Origin: Caproicibacterium argilliputei
Lineage (GTDB): Bacteria > Bacillota > Clostridia > Oscillospirales > Acutalibacteraceae
Reading direction: 5' to 3'
Length of the DNA stretch: 64,000 nt
Assembly (NCBI RefSeq): GCF_029211325.2
Contig: NZ_CP135996.1
Coordinates: 2,232,001 to 2,296,000, forward strand
The position numbers and the translations under genes were made by a program. This document shows positions 43,652-52,268 of the stretch, piece after piece. Every line of letters begins with the position of its first letter. The stretch's first letter is position 1. The notes beneath the pieces are model-generated. The model saw nothing but the letters and a program-made list of their open reading frames with translations. It had not been told where the DNA came from and searched no databases.

Positions 43652-45262
43652 TTATGGACGTTCCGGCTTTCCAACGGTGATTTTACGGTACCTGCTGAAG
43701 CTCTGCGCGCAGCCAAGCTTCGCTTCGATGCCGTTTTCGTCAAGCAGGAGAACTGCTTCGTCATGGTTTCCAAAGCCTAAAAACACCCCTTTGCGAATTC
43801 TTGCAGTCATGCCGTCCGCTGCCAAATCGAAATCCGTCGGATAAGCAAACGCTTCCTGCTGCAGGGGCAGTTTCTCTCCCTTGCCGTATACAACCGGCTT
43901 TGCACGATAACGCAAAACGGTGTGCAGTTCTGCGTGATAGAAAAAGCGGTCAAATAAGTAAACCTGTATTTGTTTGGAGCCGTCACGCAGGAATACTCCT
44001 TCCCGCTGATTCTCCCCGATTTCTTCTACCACGCCGCAGGCAGAAGTCGCACAACTGACACGGTCAATGAGAATAAATGCGCCGGCTGTTCGATGTTTGC
44101 GGAATTCATCCAGCACGACCGGCTCGGAAAGCACCAGCTTGCAACGCGCAATTCCATTTTTAACAATGGTCTGTGCGGGCAGTTTTTTCCCGGTGTTCAC
44201 ATCGATTCGATAATCAATTTCTGTCACTGCAGCCGGCAGCATTTTGCTGCCCAGCTTTATCCACCAGGCGTTTCCGGGAACAAGCTCGCGGTCATCCATC
44301 CACAAAAGGGCCGCGGTAAATTCTTTCGCTGTTTTCAAATCCGCATTCCGCTCTAAAACGCAGCCGCGCGAGGCATCCACTTCGCGGTCAAGCTGCACCG
44401 TAACTGCCTGCCCCTGCTGTGCGCACTGCAGGTTCTGCTTTCCCGTCAAAATAGATTTTACCACTGCGGATTCGCCACTGGGCAGCACCGTCAAGGATTC
44501 CCCCACGGAAAGGGTTCCGCTTTCAACCTGCCCCTGCAAGCCGCGGAAGGTGTGGTCCGGCCGGCAGACCCGCTGCACCGGCATATAGAAGCCGCGTTCC
44601 GGTGTTCCCGACGAAACGTCCACGGTTTCCAAATGCTCCAGAAGCGTTTCGCCGCTGTACCACGGCATGGTCTCAGAGCGGCGCGTCACGTTGTCTCCTT
44701 CTGTCGCGGAAACCGGAATATAAACGGTATGAACCAGTTTCAGCTCCCCGCACAGTTTGTTGAGTTCCTGCACAATTTCCGCAAAACGGTTCTGGCTGTA
44801 CTGTACAAGATCCATTTTGTTAACCGCAAATACAAAATAGGAAATTCCCATCAGCGCACAGATACGCGCATGGCGCCGGGTCTGCGCCAAAACCCCCTGC
44901 GAAGCATCCACCAGAATGACCGCCAAGTCTGCAAAGGAGGCGCCCACCGCCATATTGCGTGTATACTCCTCATGACCGGGCGTATCCGCCACGATGAAGC
45001 TGCGACGCTCTGTTGTAAAGTAGCGGTAGGCTACATCAATGGTAATCCCCTGCTCTCGTTCCGCCATTAAGCCGTCCAGCAGCAGGGAATAATCAATCGC
45101 GCCGCCGCGGCTGCCGACCTGACTGTCCAGCAAAAGCGCCTGCTCCTGATCTGCGTACAGCAGCTTTGCATCATACAGGATATGACCAATCAGTGTGGAC
45201 TTGCCGTCGTCCACACTGCCGCAGGTGATAAATTTTAAAAGTCCGTTTTCCAAGTTATTCAT
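43652..45262 (-). CDS. cysN: sulfate adenylyltransferase, GTPase subunit
   Basis: A 536-residue translation-factor-like GTPase that, with CysD, makes adenosine 5'-phosphosulfate (APS) from sulfate and ATP. G1 GSVDDGKSTLIG, G3 DTPGHEEYTRNMA and G4 NKMDL are clear. The protein is somewhat longer than CysN of E. coli (about 475), with extra residues after position 430 but no CysC kinase P-loop. The TAATGA overlap with cysD shows coupled translation. Confidence 0.94.
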   Translation of the reverse strand: MNNLENGLLKFITCGSVDDGKSTLIGHILYDAKLLYADQEQALLLDSQVGSRGGAIDYSLLLDGLMAEREQGITIDVAYRYFTTERRSFIVADTPGHEEYTRNMAVGASFADLAVILVDASQGVLAQTRRHARICALMGISYFVFAVNKMDLVQYSQNRFAEIVQELNKLCGELKLVHTVYIPVSATEGDNVTRRSETMPWYSGETLLEHLETVDVSSGTPERGFYMPVQRVCRPDHTFRGLQGQVESGTLSVGESLTVLPSGESAVVKSILTGKQNLQCAQQGQAVTVQLDREVDASRGCVLERNADLKTAKEFTAALLWMDDRELVPGNAWWIKLGSKMLPAAVTEIDYRIDVNTGKKLPAQTIVKNGIARCKLVLSEPVVLDEFRKHRTAGAFILIDRVSCATSACGVVEEIGENQREGVFLRDGSKQIQVYLFDRFFYHAELHTVLRYRAKPVVYGKGEKLPLQQEAFAYPTDFDLAADGMTARIRKGVFLGFGNHDEAVLLLDENGIEAKLGCAQSFSRYRKITVGKPERP

Positions 45263-46158
45263 TAGAAATATCCCTCCCGCTTGCGCCGTTCCATACTGCC
45301 GTTTGCTTCTTTGTCAATCATCCGGCTGGTCCGCTCAGAAGTCACCGCTGAAAGTGTTTCGGCAATCACCTTATCCAGTGTATCCGCGTCCGATTCCATT
45401 CCGCCGGTCAGCGGGTAGCAGCCCAGCGTGCGAAAGCGCACCTTTTTCATCTGCGGCTTTTCGCCGGGCAGCAGCCGCATCCGGTCGTCATCCACCATAA
45501 TGATGGCTCCGTCACGGTACACAACCGGCCGCTCTGCCGCAAAATACAGGGGGACAATTTCGATATTTTCCCGCCGGATGTACTGCCAGATATCTTTTTC
45601 CGTCCAATTGGAAATAGGAAATACCCGCATACTCTCCCCTTTATGAAGCTGGGTGTTGTACAGCTTCCACATTTCGGGTCGCTGGTTTTTCGGGTCCCAA
45701 GCCTGATGCTCGTTACGAAAGGAAAAGATGCGCTCTTTTGCACGGGATTTTTCTTCGTCACGCCGCCCTCCGCCAAAAGCAGCCGTAAAGTGGTACTGTG
45801 TCAGCGCCTCTTTCAGCGCCTGTGTTTTCATGATGTCTGTATAAGCTGCACCGTAATCAAAGGGATTGACCCCTGCGGCGATAGCCTTTTCATTGCGGTG
45901 TACCAGCATTTGAATACCAAGCTCTTTGGCACGCCGGTCCCGAAACGCAATCATCTCATGAAACTTCCATCCCGTATCAATATGCAAAAACGGGAAAGGC
46001 GGTTTTTCGGGGTAAAAGGCTTTAAGGGCCAGGTGCAGCATCACAGAGGAATCCTTACCAATGGAATAGAGCATAACGGGACGCTCACACTCCGCCGCAA
46101 CCTCGCGAAAAATATAAATTGCCTCCGCTTCTAACTGATCCAAATGAGAAAGTGGCAC
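45262..46158 (-). CDS. cysD: sulfate adenylyltransferase, catalytic subunit
   Basis: A 298-residue member of the PP-loop ATP pyrophosphatase family. The loop is [11 protein letters not shown] near residue 33; the family-typical [20 protein letters not shown] lies near 245 and the C-terminus is RKREGYF. I choose the GTG at 46158, eight bases after AGGAG; a GTG three codons earlier (46167) leaves no room for the ribosome site. It makes APS with CysN and follows the ferredoxin-type gene aprB closely. Confidence 0.94.
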   Translation of the reverse strand: MPLSHLDQLEAEAIYIFREVAAECERPVMLYSIGKDSSVMLHLALKAFYPEKPPFPFLHIDTGWKFHEMIAFRDRRAKELGIQMLVHRNEKAIAAGVNPFDYGAAYTDIMKTQALKEALTQYHFTAAFGGGRRDEEKSRAKERIFSFRNEHQAWDPKNQRPEMWKLYNTQLHKGESMRVFPISNWTEKDIWQYIRRENIEIVPLYFAAERPVVYRDGAIIMVDDDRMRLLPGEKPQMKKVRFRTLGCYPLTGGMESDADTLDKVIAETLSAVTSERTSRMIDKEANGSMERRKREGYF

Positions 46159-46169
46159 GGAAATCACTC

Positions 46170-46484
46170 CTAATATTGATTTGCATTGCGGCTGTCCACC
46201 ACAATGGTTTTTGTACTTCCGTCAGGCATAGACACCATCCAGTGAAGCCGGGTACCCTCTCTGCGGACGGTCATCTTTCCGCCCAGGCCGCCCATGTCTT
46301 CGCCCAGATACAGCGCCGCCGCCTGCGTGGGACATTCTTTGATGCAGCACGTGCAGCCCCAGCACCGCTCCGGATGCGGAAGGAACGCTTTGCCCGCCTC
46401 ATTCAGACGCAGCAGGCTTCCGGGGCACACCCTGCAGCACCGGCCGCATCCGATACAGCGTTTCTGGTTAATGGAAATGCTCAT
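46170..46484 (-). CDS. aprB: adenylylsulfate reductase beta-like 4Fe-4S ferredoxin
   Basis: A 104-residue iron-sulfur protein with two cluster-binding motifs, [13 protein letters not shown] near residues 10-22 and [12 protein letters not shown] near 41-52. The C-terminal half resembles the tail of AprB-type subunits. It would pass electrons to the flavoprotein AprA, which reduces APS to sulfite and AMP. It overlaps aprA by 17 bp and precedes cysD. The assignment rests on motifs plus neighbours; by itself it would be only a ferredoxin. Confidence 0.85.
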   Translation of the reverse strand: MSISINQKRCIGCGRCCRVCPGSLLRLNEAGKAFLPHPERCWGCTCCIKECPTQAAALYLGEDMGGLGGKMTVRREGTRLHWMVSMPDGSTKTIVVDSRNANQY

Positions 46485-48147
46485 ATCTATCCTGCTCCTT
46501 CACCAGTGGTCTGAAAACCATCTCCAGCTTTCCGTTTTTCATGCGTGAATTCACATAAAGATCCCACGCAGGGTCTTGCTGCGGATAGTCCGTATACTCG
46601 GCAAAGCTGTGCCACCGCGTTTCGCGCCGCGCCCTTAAATGCGCAATCACGGCGCGGCAGAGCGTCAGGCGGTCCAGTAGTTCCAAAATATAAACGACCT
46701 CCTGCGGTTCGGCGGCTTTCAGCCCTTTTGCCCTCTGCTGCAGCTCGCCAATCCGCTTGTCTGCGGTTTGCAGGGACGCTTCCGAAAAGCGATACTGTGT
46801 TTGAATACCGCCGGCATATTCGTCCATCACTGCCTGCATGGCTTCCTCCAGCGCATCGGTTTCCGCTGATGCGCCGCGCGAATCAAACAAGGAGGCAATC
46901 CAGTCCTTTTTCGCCTGCACCTCCTGTGCGTCCGGCAAAACTTGCGGCTCGGTCAAAGAAGCCGCCGCCGCTTTTGCGGAAATTTCCCCCTCCGCAAAAG
47001 CACCCGTTACATATTTCTGCGGACATCCGCCTGCCACATCTCCCGCCGCGAACAGACCTCTTAAAGTGGTCTGCCGGTCGGTGTCCACCCAGTAACCGCT
47101 GGCGGTATGCCCGCCAACAATGTAAGGCTCCGTACCTTCAATTTCCACATTGCGCAAACGCGGCGTCTGCCCGCTTTCCAGCCAGCGCAGGGTCTGACCG
47201 GGTGCCATGTTCAGGTATGCTTTCTGCAGATCCAAATCCTGCTGTGCGGAAATTCCCTCCGTGCGCAGGCAGCAGGGGCCTCGTCCCGCAAGGTTTTCCT
47301 GCACCGTACCGTAAACCCGCTGGGAAGTGGTAAGCCCGTAGTGCTGCTCGTAAACTTCTCCAAGTGCATTGATCTGTTTAGCGCCCACGCCCTGTGCCAG
47401 TGTGCCGGTCGGAGCGATGGTATCCTTTACGCGCAGTGCAATAAAGCGCATTTCCAGCGTTGTCATTTCCGCACCGGCACGAATGCCCATGGCATACCCC
47501 GCGCCGGTATTAAACGGCGGGTACCACATTTTGTGTCGGGAAAATCCGGGATGGTTCGGTCGGTAAAGACCGGAAGCGCCGCCCGTAGCACACAGCACTG
47601 CTTTGGCAGACAGCACATACAAAACCGGCTCTTTGACTCCCACCGCATAGGCACCCCACACCCTGCCGTCTTTCACAATATAGTCAAACACATTGACCTC
47701 ATTGAGCACCGTAACCTGTGTTTGTGCCGCCACCGCCCGCGCCAAAAGGGGTTTGATGTTTTCCCCGTTTATTTTAATGTTGCGGGTACCGCGTGCCACA
47801 TACTTCCCGTTCCGGTCTTTGAGGATGGTCAGTCCGAGGGATTCCAGTGTGCTGACGGTGCGATTCAAACCCTCTGCCATGGTGCGCAGCAAATCCCCGC
47901 GTACAATTCCCTCCGCGTCCTGCCTTGCATAGTCAACGTAATCCTGCGGTGTCTTGCCCGCAGTGATATAAGCGTTCAATGCATTGACACCTGCCGCCAA
48001 ACAGCCGCTGCGCTGGATATTCGCTTTTTCCGCAAGAAGGACACGGCCTTTTGTATGCTTACAAAAGGTTAACGCGGCGTAGCATCCTGCCGCGCCGCCG
48101 CCCACAATTAAAAAGTCCGTATCCATCCATTTCACAGCCAAATCCAT
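46468..48147 (-). CDS. aprA: adenylylsulfate reductase alpha-like flavoprotein
   Basis: A 559-residue FAD enzyme of the fumarate-reductase/AprA family. The FAD-binding loop FLIVGGGAAGCYAAL is near residue 12, the CATGGASGLYRP segment near 185, and GLFAAGDVAGG near 365. In this setting (upstream of a two-cluster ferredoxin and cysDN) it is best read as an assimilatory APS reductase. A fumarate reductase is the alternative, but no membrane anchor or heme subunit gene is present. The ATG at 48147 follows AAGGTGATGAC. It is the first gene of the operon aprA-aprB-cysD-cysN. Confidence 0.85.
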   Translation of the reverse strand: MDLAVKWMDTDFLIVGGGAAGCYAALTFCKHTKGRVLLAEKANIQRSGCLAAGVNALNAYITAGKTPQDYVDYARQDAEGIVRGDLLRTMAEGLNRTVSTLESLGLTILKDRNGKYVARGTRNIKINGENIKPLLARAVAAQTQVTVLNEVNVFDYIVKDGRVWGAYAVGVKEPVLYVLSAKAVLCATGGASGLYRPNHPGFSRHKMWYPPFNTGAGYAMGIRAGAEMTTLEMRFIALRVKDTIAPTGTLAQGVGAKQINALGEVYEQHYGLTTSQRVYGTVQENLAGRGPCCLRTEGISAQQDLDLQKAYLNMAPGQTLRWLESGQTPRLRNVEIEGTEPYIVGGHTASGYWVDTDRQTTLRGLFAAGDVAGGCPQKYVTGAFAEGEISAKAAAASLTEPQVLPDAQEVQAKKDWIASLFDSRGASAETDALEEAMQAVMDEYAGGIQTQYRFSEASLQTADKRIGELQQRAKGLKAAEPQEVVYILELLDRLTLCRAVIAHLRARRETRWHSFAEYTDYPQQDPAWDLYVNSRMKNGKLEMVFRPLVKEQDRYEHFH

Positions 48148-48189
48148 GTCATCACCTTCTTTACATAGTAATCATATATGATATAGAAT

Positions 48190-48218
48190 ATTATAGACAC
48201 CGGCAGAGAAAAACACCA
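48190..48218 (-). promoter_or_regulatory. apr-cys operon promoter
   Basis: TATAAT (48195-48190, minus strand) with a poor -35 (TGGTGT, 48218-48213) at 17-bp spacing. A 12-bp perfect palindrome ATCATATATGAT (48171-48182) spans the predicted start point. Confidence 0.65.
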
Positions 48219-48229
48219 GCGAAATTTCC

Positions 48230-48241
48230 GCAAACGTTACA
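48230..48241 (-). promoter_or_regulatory. AACGTT-centred operator upstream of apr-cys
   Basis: GCAAACGTTACA, a near-palindrome with centre at 48235.5. The centre is 17.5 bp upstream of the -35 position of the aprA promoter. Confidence 0.6.
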
Positions 48242-48271
48242 CACACCTGTGCACACCTGCCAAAAAACAAC

Positions 48272-48283
48272 GCAAACGTTTTC
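48272..48283 (+). promoter_or_regulatory. AACGTT-centred operator upstream of the lacI-type gene
   Basis: GCAAACGTTTTC, matching GnAAACGTTTnC. The centre (48277.5) is 17.5 bp upstream of the regulator's own -35 and 42 bp from the other operator. Its exact inverse occurs upstream of sbp. Confidence 0.65.
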
Positions 48284-48294
48284 TGTATTTTCAC

Positions 48295-48324
48295 TTGAAG
48301 TCCTGCATGGGAAAGGCGTATGAT
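48295..48324 (+). promoter_or_regulatory. promoter of the lacI-type regulator
   Basis: TTGAAG (48295-48300), 18-bp spacer, TATGAT (48319-48324). TATGAT also forms the left arm of TATGAT-N4-ATCATA (48319-48334). Confidence 0.6.
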
Positions 48325-48396
48325 ATAAATCATATAAAACATATAAAATATATATACTTTGTAATCGCTGCACACCCATTGACAGGAGGGAGTCAC

Positions 48397-49446
48397 TTGA
48401 CACTGAAAGAAATCGCATCTTTGGCCGGCGTATCCGTTTCCACTGTTTCGCGAATTATCAATTCTCCTGACAACAGCTTCGCCCGCAAAGAAGTGCGCGA
48501 CCAGGTTTGGAAAATCATCAAGGAAACTGGCTACACACCCAACCTGCACGCCCGCGCCCTGAAGTGCGGAAAGCTTCCCGCCGTGTCTGCCCCCGCAGGC
48601 TCCATTGCCTGCATCTTGGGCAGAAGCGAATGTTTGGAGGAAAACCCTTTTTTCGAGCAGCTTGCCCGCACCATTGAGCAGCAGGCTCTGGCATACGGCT
48701 TCCCGGTACGGCTTTCCTACTCCCTGCTAGATGTGCAGGACTCCGTTCCTGAAAAAATCCGGCATACAAAAACGGACGGCGCCATCGTGCTCGGGCGATT
48801 CAGAAGCGACTCCATCCGATTTCTGGAGCACCAGTATAAAAACTTCGTCTACGTGGGGCGCAGCGCCATTCCCGTAAAGTGCGACCAGATTCTCTGTGAC
48901 GGCTACGAAGCCGCGCAGACCGCCATTGCCTACCTGCTGCACTGCGGGCATCGAAAAATCGGTTATATCGGTGAAACACATCACGAAGTTCGCTACTGCG
49001 CGTATTTGGATATGCTGCAGGAAAGCGGGCTGGAAGTTTCTCCCCAATGGATCTGCGACTGCCCACAAAACGCAGCGGGCGGTTATTTGGGTGCCAATCA
49101 GCTTTTAAAGCACGGGCACCTGCCGACTGCAGTCTTCTGCGCGGCGGATGTAACCGCCATCGCCGCTTTGCACCGCTTTGCAGCAGCAAAGATCAAAGTG
49201 CCGGAACAGCTTTCAATCATCAGCTTAGACAACATCGACCTTTCCGGCTATGCATCTCCGATGCTGACAACCGTCAGTATGCCCGCGTCGGAAATGGGGC
49301 GTCTGGCTGTGAAAACGCTGATTGACCGCATTGAAAAGAAGCACACGCTTCCACTGCGCACGTTTCTGCCAAGCAGCTTAATGATTCGAAAAAGCGTCGT
49401 TCAGCAGTGCTGCGACCCAATTTCGCAGAAAGAGGTTGTTGTCTGA
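48397..49446 (+). CDS. LacI-family transcription regulator of sulfate assimilation (predicted)
   Basis: A 349-residue LacI/GalR regulator. The helix-turn-helix LTLKEIASLAGVSVSTVSRI is at the N-terminus and is followed by the hinge helix near residue 48-58 (HARALK). The remainder is a sugar-binding-protein-like effector domain ending before residue 345. The start is TTG at 48397, with CAGGAGGGAG upstream. The gene lies between two sulfur operons, divergent from aprA and convergent with cysA. The three matching AACGTT palindromes at the three promoters make it the likely regulator. The operator position upstream of the -35 boxes suggests activation, unusual for this family. The effector is unknown. 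Confidence 0.85.
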   Translation: MTLKEIASLAGVSVSTVSRIINSPDNSFARKEVRDQVWKIIKETGYTPNLHARALKCGKLPAVSAPAGSIACILGRSECLEENPFFEQLARTIEQQALAYGFPVRLSYSLLDVQDSVPEKIRHTKTDGAIVLGRFRSDSIRFLEHQYKNFVYVGRSAIPVKCDQILCDGYEAAQTAIAYLLHCGHRKIGYIGETHHEVRYCAYLDMLQESGLEVSPQWICDCPQNAAGGYLGANQLLKHGHLPTAVFCAADVTAIAALHRFAAAKIKVPEQLSIISLDNIDLSGYASPMLTTVSMPASEMGRLAVKTLIDRIEKKHTLPLRTFLPSSLMIRKSVVQQCCDPISQKEVVV

Positions 49447-49481
49447 GCCGCCGGAAGCGAGAGGGGTGCCGTTTCGTTTTC

Positions 49482-49513
49482 AAAAAGTGCCAACGTCTCC
49501 TTGGCACTTTTTT
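49482..49513. terminator. bidirectional terminator between lacI-type gene and cysA
   Basis: AAAAAGTGCCAA pairs with TTGGCACTTTTTT around a seven-base loop, with T runs on both strands. It touches the cysA stop codon. Confidence 0.88.
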
Positions 49514-50570
49514 AAATGACGAAAGTCTGCTCCGTTTTTAAAGAGGTGTTTTCGACCAGCTGCACCTGCTGCTCATTATAAAGGTATAAGCGGTAAATCA
49601 GCACGCTGACAGTTTCCCCGACCGCGACTGTCTCATCTTCCAGCTGGCGATAAGCCGAAAAGCGGATTTCGCCCAGCTGGAGCCGCAGTTCCAACACACT
49701 TCCGCGGAAAAGCACTTCTTCGACCACAGCGTGCTCGGCGGCATTGGGATAAAGCTCCTGCTCCAGTTTGGTCACACGCACAAATTCCGGACGCAGCACC
49801 GCGTGCGCGTACTCCGGTACAGTGGCAAACCCATGCAGCTGTCCGTACTCGCAGAGGACAATTGGCTCGCCGATAAACCGGGCGGCAAACGGCGTGGCAG
49901 GATTCTTATAAATGTCAAGCGGTGTTCCCATCTGCTCAATCCTGCCTTGATTCATAATAATGATTTCATCCGCCACCTCAACCGCTTCTTCCTGATCGTG
50001 CGTCACAAAAATACTGGTGACGCCCACGCGATGGATGGTCTGCTTCAACCAAAGGCGCAGTTCTTTACGAACCTTCGCGTCAATGGCTGCAAACGGTTCA
50101 TCCAACAGCAGCAGCTGCGGATTGGGCGCCAGCGCACGGGCAAATGCGACCCGCTGGCACTGTCCGCCTGAAAGCTGATACGGCCGCCGGTTTTCCAAAC
50201 CCTCCAGACCAATTAAATGAATCAGTTCGTCAACCCGCTTTTTGATAAACGCTTTTTCCCGCTTCTGCACTTCCAGCCCAAACGCAATATTCTGATAAAC
50301 CGTCCTATACCGGAAAAGTGCGTAACTCTGAAACACAAAGCCGATGCCTCTTCCACCGGCGGGCAAGTCATTGACTTTTTTTCCGTGAATAAAAATGCTG
50401 CCGCTGTCCGGCGTTTCCAGTCCGGCAATCATCCGCAGGATCGTTGTCTTTCCACTGCCGGAAGGGCCCAGCAGCCCAACAAGCTCTCCCTTGGGAATTG
50501 AAAAGCTGACAGCATCCGCCGCCTGATAGGAACCGAATCTTTTGTTGATGTTTTTCAGCTCGACATCCAT
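49512..50570 (-). CDS. cysA: sulfate ABC transporter ATPase
   Basis: A 352-residue ATPase. Walker A is GPSGSGKTT, signature LSGGQCQRVAFARA, Walker B LLLLDEPFAAID, followed by a C-terminal TOBE-like regulatory region from about residue 240. The ATG at 50570 (MDVELKN) lies five bases after the cysW stop, with AGAGAGG upstream; a longer frame overlapping cysW is not supported. It is the last gene of sbp-cysT-cysW-cysA and energises sulfate or thiosulfate import. Confidence 0.92.
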   Translation of the reverse strand: MDVELKNINKRFGSYQAADAVSFSIPKGELVGLLGPSGSGKTTILRMIAGLETPDSGSIFIHGKKVNDLPAGGRGIGFVFQSYALFRYRTVYQNIAFGLEVQKREKAFIKKRVDELIHLIGLEGLENRRPYQLSGGQCQRVAFARALAPNPQLLLLDEPFAAIDAKVRKELRLWLKQTIHRVGVTSIFVTHDQEEAVEVADEIIIMNQGRIEQMGTPLDIYKNPATPFAARFIGEPIVLCEYGQLHGFATVPEYAHAVLRPEFVRVTKLEQELYPNAAEHAVVEEVLFRGSVLELRLQLGEIRFSAYRQLEDETVAVGETVSVLIYRLYLYNEQQVQLVENTSLKTEQTFVI

Positions 50571-50575
50571 ACTTA

Positions 50576-51385
50576 TTACCTCTCTTCTTTCTCCAAGCGA
50601 TATTCCACCAGGCTGCGCAAAACCAAAATCACGAACGCCATGCACATTAAAATGGTGGAAACCGCAAAGGCAGCGGACAGATGAAACGCATTGAACAGGG
50701 CCTCAATGTGCAGCGGCAATGTGTCGGTCTTTCCCTGCAGATGGCCCGACACCACCGACACCGCGCCAAACTCCCCCAAGCTGCGGGCTGTGCAGAGGAT
50801 TACTCCATACAACAGTGCCCATTTGATATGCGGCAGCGTAACCTTTCGGAATATGGTGAATCCCTTGGCACCCATCAGAGCCGCCGCCTCTTCCTCTTCA
50901 TGTCCGCGTGTCTGCATCACCGGTATCAGCTCCCTTGAAACAAACGGGAACGTCACAAAAACGGTGACCAGCACAATGCCCGGAACCGCAAACACCACCT
51001 GCACATTCCAATGATCCAGCAGCGGGTGCGCCCACCCGTTTCTCCCGAAGATCAAAAGGAACATCAGCCCAACAATGACCGGAGAAATCGAAAAGGGAAT
51101 ATCCATCAGCGCCGCCAGCACCTGCCGCCCGCGAAACCGGAAGTTTCCGACCGCCCACGCCGCAAACACGCCGAAAACGGTATTAACCGCCACGGCAATG
51201 GCCGTTGCCAGCAGCGTCAGACGAAGTGCTTTTTGTGCATACACATCCGTAACCGCCGCCCAAAACACGCGCCAGCCCTGACTCAGCGCATAGGTGCACA
51301 CCGTAATGAAAGGCAGCACCAGCATGACCGTTAAAAAAGCCGCGGCCACTGCAATCATGACCCATTTCACCACTTTTTGTTTCAT
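50576..51385 (-). CDS. cysW: sulfate ABC transporter permease CysW
   Basis: A 269-residue permease with six hydrophobic segments and the EAA loop EEEAAALMGAKGFTIFRKVT near residue 165, plus CTARSLGEFGAVSVVSGH, which is typical of CysW. It lies six bases after cysT and forms the membrane channel with it. Confidence 0.92.
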   Translation of the reverse strand: MKQKVVKWVMIAVAAAFLTVMLVLPFITVCTYALSQGWRVFWAAVTDVYAQKALRLTLLATAIAVAVNTVFGVFAAWAVGNFRFRGRQVLAALMDIPFSISPVIVGLMFLLIFGRNGWAHPLLDHWNVQVVFAVPGIVLVTVFVTFPFVSRELIPVMQTRGHEEEEAAALMGAKGFTIFRKVTLPHIKWALLYGVILCTARSLGEFGAVSVVSGHLQGKTDTLPLHIEALFNAFHLSAAFAVSTILMCMAFVILVLRSLVEYRLEKEER

Positions 51386-51391
51386 GTGTTT

Positions 51392-52231
51392 TTACCCCCT
51401 CGCGATTCGGCTGACCCGGGCTTGGATGAAGTTCATGCCGAGAAGAAGCAGAAATGCAAACAGAATCATGACCAGCGCAATCGAGGTTGCCCCCGCATCG
51501 TTAAACTGCTCCAGTTGATTCATAATCAGCAGCGGTACAGTCTGCGTCTGGTAAGGAATATTGCCCGCAATAAAAACAACGCTTCCGTACTCGCCCAGAC
51601 CACGGGAAAAAGCCAGACCAAAGCCGGTTAAAATGGCAGGCAGCAGTTCGGGCAGCAGAATCTTGAAAAAAATCCGTGTCCGGCTGGCCCCCATAGTCAA
51701 AGCCGCCTCCTCATACTGCGGATTCAGCTTTTCCAAAACCGGCTGAATGGAGCGAACAACAAAGGGCATCCCAATAAAAATCATCGCCATGGTGATACCG
51801 GCCGTGGTATAAGAAATCTTGATGCCAAACTGGCTGAGCCAGCTGCCAACCCACCCTTTTTCAGAATACATAGCCGTTAAAGAAATCCCCGCAACGGAAG
51901 TGGGCAGTGCGAAAGGAAGTTCTATCATTCCATTGAGCAGGCGGCAAAACGGAAACCGGTAGCGGGTAAACGCCCATGCCAGCAGCGTTCCCATAACCGC
52001 ATTCACAGCAGCCGCAGCCGCGGAGCAAGTCAGGCTTACCCGATACGCGGCGACTGTTTTTGCATCAGTAACCGCCTGCCAAAAAGCAGAAAAAGAGCAG
52101 CCGGAAAGATACACAACGATGGAAAATAGGGGAATCAATACAACCAGACTCAGCATGGAAACGGTAATCCCCATGGAAAGGCCGAATCCCGGAATCACCC
52201 GGTTTTGAGCTGCTTTTTTGAACGCTGGCAT
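51392..52231 (-). CDS. cysT: sulfate ABC transporter permease CysT
   Basis: A 279-residue permease with six hydrophobic segments, the EAA loop EEAALTMGASRTRIFFKILL near 185, and FSRGLGEYGSVVFIAGN, the CysT counterpart of the CysW motif. AGGAGG precedes the ATG. It follows sbp by 37 bp. Confidence 0.92.
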   Translation of the reverse strand: MPAFKKAAQNRVIPGFGLSMGITVSMLSLVVLIPLFSIVVYLSGCSFSAFWQAVTDAKTVAAYRVSLTCSAAAAAVNAVMGTLLAWAFTRYRFPFCRLLNGMIELPFALPTSVAGISLTAMYSEKGWVGSWLSQFGIKISYTTAGITMAMIFIGMPFVVRSIQPVLEKLNPQYEEAALTMGASRTRIFFKILLPELLPAILTGFGLAFSRGLGEYGSVVFIAGNIPYQTQTVPLLIMNQLEQFNDAGATSIALVMILFAFLLLLGMNFIQARVSRIARG

Positions 52232-52268
52232 GATTTTTCCTCCTCAAAATGATGGTTCGGCAGTGCGG

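Noticed and set aside
46468..48147. aprA as fumarate reductase or succinate dehydrogenase
   Set aside because: No membrane anchor or dicluster iron-sulfur subunit of that type is present, whereas an AprB-like ferredoxin and cysDN follow directly.
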